A stretch of DNA of 14,811 nucleotides from Flavobacteriaceae bacterium (lineage in GTDB: Bacteria > Bacteroidota > Bacteroidia > Flavobacteriales > Flavobacteriaceae). Position numbers and translations under genes: made by a program. The notes beneath the pieces are model-generated. The model had not been told where the DNA came from and ran no database searches. It worked only from the letters and a program-made list of their open reading frames with translations. The number at the start of each line of letters is the position of its first letter. The first letter of the stretch is position 1. Below, one piece after another: positions 7,057 through 13,602 of this stretch. The stretch is taken from positions 1 through 14,811 of the forward strand of contig JAGLKH010000177.1 of assembly GCA_023141985.1 (NCBI GenBank). The letters are read 5' to 3'.

Positions 7057-7939
7057 CCAATTTTTTTATTCTATTAAAATCTTCTTCAGAATGAAACGGA
7101 ATAGTTATTTTGCCTTTTCCATTCTTAGAAACTGTAACGTTTATTTTATGTCCAAAGTATTGTGAAATTTCTTTGATTCCTTTTTTTATATATTTTGGAA
7201 GCTCTTCTTTATTAGCAATAGAAATTATTTTGGTTTCCTTATAGTCTCTTACAAGATTTTCTGTTTGTCTAACCGATAATTTTTTAGAGAGTATTTTTTC
7301 GTAAATTTCTAACTGTTTGTTTTGGTCATCAATATTAATAATAGCACGTCCATGACCCATTGAAATAAAACCATCTCTCATTCCTGTTTGAATAATTGGA
7401 TCGAGTTTTAACAAACGCAGGTAGTTAGATATTGTTGAACGCTTTTTACCTACTCGAACACTCATTTGCTCTTGTGTAAGGTTAATTTCCTCTATTAAGC
7501 GTTGGTATGACAAAGCAATTTCTATAGCATCTAAATCTTGTCGTTGAATGTTTTCTACCAAAGCCATTTCTAACGATTCCTGGTCGTTAGCTATACGTAT
7601 GTAAGAAGGAATAGTTTTTAAATCGATTAATTTAGAAGCTCTATAACGACGTTCTCCAGAAACCAATTGGTATTGGTTAAACCCGGTTTTTCTAACTGTA
7701 ATAGGTTGGATCACACCAAGTTCTTTGATTGACGATGCCAATTCCCGTAAGGATTCTTCATTAAATTTAGTACGAGGCTGGAATGGGTTTACATCAATAG
7801 CATCTATGTCTAAATCAATAATATTACCAATTACTTTATCAGCATTTTTATCTTGAATAGATTTTATATCGTTTGAAGGATCTTGTAAAAGTGCCGACAA
7901 GCCTCTTCCAAGAGCTTGTTTTTTTGTTGCCTTGGCCAT
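7040..7939 (-). CDS. parB: Chromosome-partitioning protein ParB
   Basis: ParB loads onto centromere-like parS sites and spreads along DNA as a CTP-dependent clamp, working with ParA in origin segregation. The 299-residue protein begins with the ParA-contact motif ALGRGLSALL (9-18). The N-terminal CTPase/ParB domain follows with NPFQPR (51-56), SGERRYRAS (94-102) and ENIQRQDL (129-136). A helix-turn-helix region comes next (about 154-178, LTQEQMSVRVGKKRSTISNY). After a linker, a C-terminal dimerisation domain has ITIPFHSEEDFNRIKKLVE (278-296). All recognisable ParB motifs are complete, and the length is normal for a chromosomal ParB. The start at 7939 shares one base with the parA stop (TAATG). 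Its own last codons hold the start of the DUF5683 gene. The upstream gap shows no parS sequence that I could recognise. Confidence 0.96.
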   Translation of the reverse strand: MAKATKKQALGRGLSALLQDPSNDIKSIQDKNADKVIGNIIDLDIDAIDVNPFQPRTKFNEESLRELASSIKELGVIQPITVRKTGFNQYQLVSGERRYRASKLIDLKTIPSYIRIANDQESLEMALVENIQRQDLDAIEIALSYQRLIEEINLTQEQMSVRVGKKRSTISNYLRLLKLDPIIQTGMRDGFISMGHGRAIINIDDQNKQLEIYEKILSKKLSVRQTENLVRDYKETKIISIANKEELPKYIKKGIKEISQYFGHKINVTVSKNGKGKITIPFHSEEDFNRIKKLVESAK

Positions 7940-8706
7940 TAATCTTCGTTTTTATTGATAATTTCTTTAGCCAAACTTAAGTAATTCGCAGCACCTTTAC
8001 TACTCACATCGTAGTTAATTATGCTCTCACCATAACTTGGAGCTTCACCCAAACGAACATTACGCTGAATAATAGTTTTAAAAACCATGTCGTTAAAGTG
8101 CTTTTGTACTTCTTCTACAACTTGATTAGATAATCGCAAACGAGAATCGTACATAGTAAGCAATAAACCTTCAATGTCGAGTTTAGGATTATGTATTTTT
8201 TGCACGCTTTTAATTGTATTTAATAATTTCCCTAAACCCTCTAAAGCAAAATATTCACATTGAATAGGAATTACAACAGCATCAGCTGCAGTTAAAGCAT
8301 TTAGAGTGAGTAACCCAAGGGAAGGCGCACAGTCTATTAAAATATAATCGTAAGCCGATTTTAAATGAGTAATTGCTTTTTTAAGCATATATTCTCTTTG
8401 TTCTTTATCTACAAGTTCAATTTCAATAGCTACTAAATCTATATGTGCTGGAATAATATCTACATTTGGAGAATCAACTTTAATAATACATTCTTCTGCC
8501 GAACTTGTATGTTCTAACAATTGGTAGGTTCCCTTTTCGATAGTATTAACATCTACGCCAAATCCCGAAGTTGCATTTGCTTGAGGATCGGCATCTATTA
8601 ATAATACTTTTTTTTCGAGTACTCCAAGTGAAGCAGCAAGGTTTACTGATGTTGTAGTTTTTCCAACGCCACCTTTTTGATTGGCAATAGCAATGATTTT
8701 ACCCAT
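7939..8706 (-). CDS. parA: Chromosome-partitioning ATPase ParA (Soj-like)
   Basis: This 255-residue P-loop ATPase of the MinD/ParA class binds DNA nonspecifically as an ATP dimer and is released by ParB. The deviant Walker A box KGGVGKTT is at 11-18, with the signature Lys11 and Lys16. Walker A' is LLIDADPQANATSG, and Walker B is DYILIDCAPSLGLLTLNAL. The short N-terminus without an extra DNA-binding domain marks the chromosomal Soj type rather than the plasmid SopA type. The ATG at 8706 leads directly into GKIIAIANQKGG, the standard family start. It is the first gene of the minus-strand cluster and overlaps parB by one base, so the two are cotranscribed. The promoter must lie in the upstream gap; no clear Bacteroidetes -33/-7 pair was seen. 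Confidence 0.97.
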   Translation of the reverse strand: MGKIIAIANQKGGVGKTTTSVNLAASLGVLEKKVLLIDADPQANATSGFGVDVNTIEKGTYQLLEHTSSAEECIIKVDSPNVDIIPAHIDLVAIEIELVDKEQREYMLKKAITHLKSAYDYILIDCAPSLGLLTLNALTAADAVVIPIQCEYFALEGLGKLLNTIKSVQKIHNPKLDIEGLLLTMYDSRLRLSNQVVEEVQKHFNDMVFKTIIQRNVRLGEAPSYGESIINYDVSSKGAANYLSLAKEIINKNED

Positions 8707-8950
8707 TAAATGATTTGGTTTTAGATATGAATTTATCTTGAATTTTTGTGATGACCTACAAAATCAACATTTTACCCTCATATTTTGTCTTTTTATTACT
8801 CCATATCGCTGCTATGAAGTGCAAAAAAGATTTCATCTGAGAACAAAAGCCTAATTTTTCTTCGGTATTATAAAAAAAACTCTAGAAAAATTCAGCGTAA
8901 AAATACAATTATTTACGAATTTTAAAAGCGGAACTTGTTAACATTTGGTC
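8707..8950. other. AT-rich gene-free region upstream of parA
   Basis: No convincing coding frame is present. Two weak structures were seen. CTAATTTTTC (8851-8860) pairs with GAAAAATTCAG (8885-8895), with one unpaired base, around an AT-rich loop. TTGTTAAC and GTCAACAA, about 8937-8954, form a near-palindrome with a 5-bp spacer that runs into the inverted-repeat element to the right. The parA promoter is expected here, but I could not place a TAnnTTTG-type element on the minus strand. No TGTTTCACGTGAAACA-like parS was found. Confidence 0.5.
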
Positions 8951-9095
8951 AACAAAAGAGGCTGTCTGAAAAGTGTCATTCTGAATGCGAATGAAGAATC
9001 TCAAAAAAATTAAATAAATGATAATAAGATAATTAAGATTTTTTGACTACACTCAAAATGACATTATATACACTTTTTAGACGACCTCTTTTGTT
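8951..9095. repeat. 145-bp inverted-repeat (MITE-like) element between the M16 gene and parA
   Basis: The outer ends are AACAAAAGAGG (8951-8961) and its exact complement CCTCTTTTGTT (9085-9095). Pairing continues inward: the left arm reads CTGTCTGAAAAGTG and the right arm, reverse-complemented, reads TCGTCTAAAAAGTG. The right arm then carries a short extra TATATAATG before both arms resume with GTCATTCTGA versus GTCATTTTGA. The inner parts (GTCATT ... AATCT) match at about 18 of 28 positions. The element carries no gene. The inner GTCATT-type core recalls the element at 3776-3906, so both may belong to one dispersed family with different outer ends. Its place at the 3' end of the M16 gene suggests a bidirectional RNA hairpin that could stop read-through towards parA (inference). 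Confidence 0.72.
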
Positions 9096-9109
9096 AATTA
9101 ATAAAATAT

Positions 9110-11956
9110 TTAGTCTTCTTCGGGTAATAAAATACCTAAGAAATAATTTTCATCTAAAAATTCATTAGCCACATTTTGAATATCTTTTTTAGTTAAGGCG
9201 TTAATTGATGATTCTGCATTTAGAATCTCATTAACATCACTACTTTCCTTATCAGAAGTAATAAAGTTTGAAAGCCAAAATCTATTTTTCTTTAAGTCTT
9301 CTTTATATTTAAGTAAGTAAGTTTCTTTCACTTTTGCAAGATCCTTATCAGAAGGGCCTTCTTTTTTTATTTTTTCGACTTCAGCTAATGCAGCAGCTAT
9401 AAGTCTATCTACATTTTCGGGACCACAAGGGAAAGATATAGTAAAATCTACACCAGTAAATGAGAGTTTTCTAAAACTTCCTCTAGCGCCTACACCGTAA
9501 ACACCTGATTCCTCTTCACGAAGTTTTTCAATTAATTTTATGGTTAAAATATCTCCTAGTGCAATAACCTCTTGTTTTTTCTTTGCTGAATATTCTATAT
9601 CGTCTTCTCCCCAATTTATTGAAACTAAACTCTTAGGATCTTTTCCACGATTTACAACTTGTTTTCTATAGGTATCTTTTTCTCTAAAAGTTGTGACTTT
9701 AAAGGTTTCATTTGAATTTATTGTTGGTAACGAAGCGATGTATTTTTTCGCAAATACTTTTAATTGTTCTTCATCAATGTTACCAACAAAATAAAAATTG
9801 AAATCTCCTGCATCTGCAAAGCGTTCTTGATATTTATTATAGGCTAAATCGTAATCGGCTTTATCCATTTTTTCTGGTGTTGGAAAGCCAGTAAATCTTT
9901 TGTTACCTTTATTTCTGAATTTCCCTGTTTCGTTCGAAAAATAGAACTGCGGATTTGCCATAAGGTTGCCTAAAAAACTTTTTTGTTTTGTTATAAAAGA
10001 TTGAAAGGCTTCTTGGTCTTTATTCAAATCTGTGAAATAAAGATAAACTTGTTGAAATAAAGTTTCCAGATCTTTTGGTGCAGACTGCCCGCTAAACCCT
10101 TCGCTTATTAGCTGAATAAAAGGTCTAACATTTACAATTTTACCACTCATCATTTTCTTCAAGTCTACTTTAGATAATCCTCCAATTCCAGCTTCTGTAA
10201 GACCTCCATTTGCAAAAGTAGTGGCAAGATGCTCTTCATCTGTATATAAACTGGTTCCTCCAAAACTTGTAGCTTCAAACAAAATTTCATCATTTTTAAA
10301 GTCTGTTTTCTTGTAAGTTACAGTTGCGCCATTGCTTAAAGTAAATGTTGTAGCATCAATAGAATCATTCTTTTCAATATTGGTTATAGTACCTTCAAGT
10401 AATATGTTTTCTATAAGGTCTTTTCTTACTGCTTCATCCATATAAGGTTCAATGTTTGAAGTTTGAACAGTTTTTAATAACTCTAATATTTCAGTTTCGG
10501 TAACAGATGTTAAACCTTCTTTTTCCGGTCCTGTTAAAATAATAACTCTATTATCGTCGTGAATAAAGCTATTTATTAAAGTGTTTACCTCTGAAAGTTG
10601 AATGGTTCCAATATATTTTTTTGTAGTGTTAAATTCCCATTCTATGCCAGGAATTGGTTCACCATTTAAATAATTACTTACATATTCACCAATAATTCTA
10701 TTGCTTTCTTGTTTATTTCTATCCTTATATTGTTTTTCCAGTCGTGCTAAAATATTCTTTTTTGCACGAGTAAATTCCCCTTCTTGAAAACCATAACGTT
10801 TTACACGTTCATTCTCTTCTAAGAGTGCTTTTAACGCTGCTAATTGACCAGTTTCGCTTGTACCCGCAAAACTTTGATAAGCATTTTTTGAACGTGAAAA
10901 TGTACCTCCATAACTTGAGAAACCGTACACAAAAGGAGGATTTGGTTTGTTAGTTAATTCGGAAAGTCTATTATTAATCATACTACTAAAAAGATTTCTA
11001 ACAATAGTTTCTCTGTAATCTTCTATAGTTTCAATTTTTGGAGCTTTAAAATTATCCTTATACATTATCTGTACTTGCGAAAAAGCGGCTTCTTTATCAG
11101 TTGCAACAGTTACAAAAGTTTCTTCGTGGCTTGGAAGATCGAATGAATTTCTTTCTTTTGGATTATTAGCTTTGGCAATACTTCCAAAATGTTCTTTAAT
11201 TTTAGCTTCTAATTTATCAATATCTAAATCACCAACAGCAACAACAGCCATTAAATCCGGACGATACCAATCTCTATAATAACTTCTCACATCTTCATAT
11301 TTAAAGTTTTCAAGATTTTCTTTAGTTCCGATAGGTAGTCTTTCGGCATATTTAGATCCATACATTAGTTTTGGTAAATATTGCTGCATCATACGTTTGT
11401 TAGGACCTAAACCTAACCTGTATTCTTCTAAAACCACCCCTCGCTCGTCATCTATGGCTTCATCAGCAAGAGTTGCGTTATGTGCCCAATCTTCTATAAT
11501 TTGAAACCCTTTTTCTAATTTTTCAGGATCATCACTTGGAATAGGTAAGATATATACTGTTTGGTCAAAACTTGTATATGCATTAAGATCAGCACCAAAT
11601 TTTACACCAATGCTTTGTAAATAATCAACAAGCTCATTCTTTTTAAAATTTTTAGTGCCGTTAAAATTCATGTGCTCCATAAAATGAGCTAAACCTACTT
11701 GGTTATCATTTTCTAAAATTGATCCGGCGTTTACTACTAAACGCAATTCAACTTTATTTGCGGGTTTACCATTATTTCTAATGTAATAAGTGAGACCATT
11801 AGATAATTTCCCGATTTTAACATTAGGATCGACGGGAATTTTACTTGTTTCATTTTGAGTTAGTGGCTCAGTCTTTTCTAAATCGAAATTTTGAGAAAAG
11901 CTTACTATTGTAAACAATAGTAAACAATAGTAGAGTAGTTGTTTTTTAGTAATCAT
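9110..11956 (-). CDS. Secreted M16 (pitrilysin/PqqL-like) zinc metallopeptidase
   Basis: The protein has 948 residues, an N-terminal signal peptide (about 1-21, ending VSFSQ) and the four-lobed M16 layout. The first peptidase domain (about 45-260) has the inverted zinc motif HFMEH (91-95), with His91 and His95 as ligands and Glu94 as catalyst. The third ligand lies in ERGVVLEEYR (171-180), most likely Glu178. A second, non-metal M16 domain (about 260-500) and a third segment follow. The fourth part contains SINWGEDD and LREEESGVYGVGARG (about 812-826), the Arg/Tyr substrate-clamping motif. With both halves complete it should be an active periplasmic or surface oligopeptidase. Size and motifs fit PqqL-like enzymes of Bacteroidetes, but the name does not imply a role in PQQ synthesis. 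It stands alone: 239 bp separates it from the gene upstream, and an inverted-repeat element follows it. Confidence 0.93.
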   Translation of the reverse strand: MITKKQLLYYCLLLFTIVSFSQNFDLEKTEPLTQNETSKIPVDPNVKIGKLSNGLTYYIRNNGKPANKVELRLVVNAGSILENDNQVGLAHFMEHMNFNGTKNFKKNELVDYLQSIGVKFGADLNAYTSFDQTVYILPIPSDDPEKLEKGFQIIEDWAHNATLADEAIDDERGVVLEEYRLGLGPNKRMMQQYLPKLMYGSKYAERLPIGTKENLENFKYEDVRSYYRDWYRPDLMAVVAVGDLDIDKLEAKIKEHFGSIAKANNPKERNSFDLPSHEETFVTVATDKEAAFSQVQIMYKDNFKAPKIETIEDYRETIVRNLFSSMINNRLSELTNKPNPPFVYGFSSYGGTFSRSKNAYQSFAGTSETGQLAALKALLEENERVKRYGFQEGEFTRAKKNILARLEKQYKDRNKQESNRIIGEYVSNYLNGEPIPGIEWEFNTTKKYIGTIQLSEVNTLINSFIHDDNRVIILTGPEKEGLTSVTETEILELLKTVQTSNIEPYMDEAVRKDLIENILLEGTITNIEKNDSIDATTFTLSNGATVTYKKTDFKNDEILFEATSFGGTSLYTDEEHLATTFANGGLTEAGIGGLSKVDLKKMMSGKIVNVRPFIQLISEGFSGQSAPKDLETLFQQVYLYFTDLNKDQEAFQSFITKQKSFLGNLMANPQFYFSNETGKFRNKGNKRFTGFPTPEKMDKADYDLAYNKYQERFADAGDFNFYFVGNIDEEQLKVFAKKYIASLPTINSNETFKVTTFREKDTYRKQVVNRGKDPKSLVSINWGEDDIEYSAKKKQEVIALGDILTIKLIEKLREEESGVYGVGARGSFRKLSFTGVDFTISFPCGPENVDRLIAAALAEVEKIKKEGPSDKDLAKVKETYLLKYKEDLKKNRFWLSNFITSDKESSDVNEILNAESSINALTKKDIQNVANEFLDENYFLGILLPEED
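11911..11930. repeat. Tandem 10-bp repeat inside the M16 signal-peptide codons
   Basis: TAAACAATAG occurs twice in exact tandem (11911-11920 and 11921-11930). The preceding CTATTG (11905-11910) pairs with CAATAG to form a small hairpin with a TAAA loop. The unit length is not a multiple of three, so gain or loss of one copy would shift the reading frame 9 to 15 codons after the start. With only two copies this may be chance. Confidence 0.55.
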
Positions 11957-11975
11957 AAGTAATGGTTTTGAGTTA

Positions 11976-11992
11976 ATGCAATACTATTGCAT
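11976..11992. promoter_or_regulatory. Perfect inverted repeat just upstream of the M16 start
   Basis: ATGCAAT and ATTGCAT form an exact 7-bp inverted repeat separated by ACT, 19 bp upstream of the M16 start codon on the minus strand. It could be an operator for a dimeric regulator or a hairpin in the 5' leader. Nothing in the sequence identifies the binding protein. The remaining 239-bp gap (11957-12195) is AT-rich and holds one more short palindromic stretch, ATATTGTGATCAATAT, at 12120-12135. Confidence 0.4.
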
Positions 11993-12195
11993 GTAAATTT
12001 TAATAATTTGGCTATTAATTAGGTATATGGAATAGACTAGAAAAATAGTATCCAATTAATTATAGATTAAAGGGAGGTAATAGATAATTATAATGTTTTA
12101 TTCATTTGAGGGATTTTTAATATTGTGATCAATATACGTGTATTTGTAAGAAAAAACGTTATAAAATTGTATTTATTTTTAAAGTATTTAAAAAA

Positions 12196-13074
12196 TTAAC
12201 TTTTATTTGCCCTAATCATCATCTCAAGTTGATCCCACATTTCTTGTGGAATTTCTTCAAGCATATTAAATTCTCCAGCACCTTTTAACCATTCTCCTCC
12301 ATCTATAGTAATCACTTCGCCATTAATATAAGCCGAAAAATCAGAAACTAAATACGCTGCCAAATTGGCTAATTCCTGATGTTCTCCAACACGCTGTAAA
12401 GGTACTTTTTTAGACATGTCGAATTTGTCTTTCAAGTTTCCGGGCATTAATCTATCCCAGGCACCTTTTGTAGGAAAAGGTCCCGGAGCAATGGCATTAA
12501 ATCGCATGCCATATTTAGCCCATTCTACAGCAAGACTTCTTGTCATTGCTAATACACCAGCTTTTGCAGTAGCACTCGGTACAACATACCCAGAGCCTGT
12601 CCAGGCATAAGTGGTTACAATATTTAAAACAATAGTATTTGTTTGTTTGGTGTTTATCCAATGCTTACCAAAAGCTAAAGTGCAGTTTTTGCTGCCTTTT
12701 AAAACGATATCAATTATCGTATCGAAAGCATTAGCTGAAAGACGCTCTGTTGGAGAAATAAAATTTCCAGCGGCATTGTTAAGTAATACATCTACTTTTC
12801 CAAATTTATTAATTACAGCTTTATGCATTGTTTCCACTTGATCGTAATGACGAACATCACATTGTATTGGGAGACAAGTGCCTTTAGTTTCTACTTCAAG
12901 TTCTTTTGCAGCAGCCTCTAATTTTTCTAAATTTCTTGAAGTTATAGCAACATTCGCACCTAATTCGAGAAAGTATTTGGTCATGGCTTTACCCAAACCA
13001 CTACCACCTCCAGTAACAACAATAGTTTTTCCTTTTAAGGCATTATCCCGAAGCATTTTTGATGTGTGGTTCAT
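12196..13074 (-). CDS. 2,4-dienoyl-CoA reductase-like SDR oxidoreductase
   Basis: This short-chain dehydrogenase of 292 residues has the cofactor motif TGGGSGLG (21-28), NNAAG (99-103), and a catalytic segment TTYAWTGSGYVVPSATAKAG with Tyr156, Ser167 and Lys171. The spacing is not the usual YxxxK. Instead, NNAAGNFISPTERLSANAF (99-117), the Tyr of TTYAWTGSGYVVP, and APGPFPTKGAWDRL (196-209) closely follow mitochondrial 2,4-dienoyl-CoA reductase (DECR), where the Tyr and Lys lie 15 residues apart, as they do here. The inferred reaction is NADPH-dependent reduction of 2,4-dienoyl-CoA to 3-enoyl-CoA, which lets beta-oxidation handle unsaturated acyl chains. After the family core, a tail of about 30 residues (from 262) contains MLEEIPQEMWDQLE. 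The start at 13074 gives MNHTSKMLRDNALKGK; Met7 at 13056 is an alternative. A 17-bp gap to the small secreted protein gene upstream suggests cotranscription. Confidence 0.9.
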   Translation of the reverse strand: MNHTSKMLRDNALKGKTIVVTGGGSGLGKAMTKYFLELGANVAITSRNLEKLEAAAKELEVETKGTCLPIQCDVRHYDQVETMHKAVINKFGKVDVLLNNAAGNFISPTERLSANAFDTIIDIVLKGSKNCTLAFGKHWINTKQTNTIVLNIVTTYAWTGSGYVVPSATAKAGVLAMTRSLAVEWAKYGMRFNAIAPGPFPTKGAWDRLMPGNLKDKFDMSKKVPLQRVGEHQELANLAAYLVSDFSAYINGEVITIDGGEWLKGAGEFNMLEEIPQEMWDQLEMMIRANKS

Positions 13075-13091
13075 GTGTTTTAATGAGTTAT

Positions 13092-13523
13092 TTATTCTTT
13101 TTTAATAAGTTTCATTCCTTTTACCCAAAAAATTTCTGAACTATAAAATCTCAGCGATGTTTTAATTACTCTTTCAGAATTATCTCTTGGAGATTTACTG
13201 TTATATCTTGCCTTAGAATTATTGAAATTCAGTGTATGGATTTCATCGAAATCATTGTTTTTGTTAGTGGAGAAAAAAATGAGGTTGTTTCTTTCTGTTT
13301 TCCACACTCCTTTACCATACTTATTTTCTTTGGGTTGAGAAGGCTCTAAATTTCTGTAGAAATAGAATAAAAAAGTACCATCAGAATTCAAAGTAAGTTT
13401 ATATTCAATTAGCCCTCCATTGTCAACTTCATATCTCATTTCATATTTTCCAACATATTTTTCTGATTGAGAAAATAAAGTTAGATGGAGTGTTATAAAT
13501 ATTATTATCAGTGCATATTTCAT
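13092..13523 (-). CDS. Small secreted protein of unknown function, lipocalin-like fold possible
   Basis: I do not recognise this protein of 143 residues with certainty. It starts with a clear signal peptide (MKYALIIIFITLHLTLFSQ, cleavage expected near LFSQ/SEK) without a lipobox cysteine. The rest is about 124 residues of alternating polar and aromatic strands: YVGKYEMRYE (23-32), IEYKLTLNSDGTFLFYF (39-55), GKGVWKTERNNLIFF (70-84). The GxY...L.L..DGTF.......G.W...... pattern is seen in small beta-barrel exported proteins such as NlpE-like and lipocalin-like families, so a beta-barrel is a reasonable but weak guess. The C-terminal part is basic. It lies between the methylmalonyl-CoA mutase gene and the SDR gene, on the same strand, 17 bp from the SDR gene. 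Nothing links it to their chemistry. Confidence 0.75.
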   Translation of the reverse strand: MKYALIIIFITLHLTLFSQSEKYVGKYEMRYEVDNGGLIEYKLTLNSDGTFLFYFYRNLEPSQPKENKYGKGVWKTERNNLIFFSTNKNNDFDEIHTLNFNNSKARYNSKSPRDNSERVIKTSLRFYSSEIFWVKGMKLIKKE

Positions 13524-13602
13524 GTAATTATTTTTTTTACTAATACACCATTACTTATGAATATACTAATCTGGTATTTTTCAATTATATTATTAATTTC
13601 TA

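Noticed and set aside
6932..7165. 77-codon plus-strand frame across the DUF5683/parB junction
   Set aside because: It is antisense to two well-supported genes, with no recognisable domain or start context.
8934..8955. Near-palindrome TTGTTAAC-n5-GTCAACAA considered as a parS site
   Set aside because: It lacks the CACGTG centre of the widespread parS consensus and has a 5-bp spacer; it merges into the repeat element.
12120..12135. ATATTGTGATCAATAT considered as a CRP/FNR-like operator
   Set aside because: Only 6-bp AT-rich arms, in a very AT-rich gap far from the M16 start; chance occurrence is likely.
12416..13105. Three plus-strand frames opposite the SDR gene
   Set aside because: The SDR is a full-length match to the DECR family; the antisense frames are its shadows.
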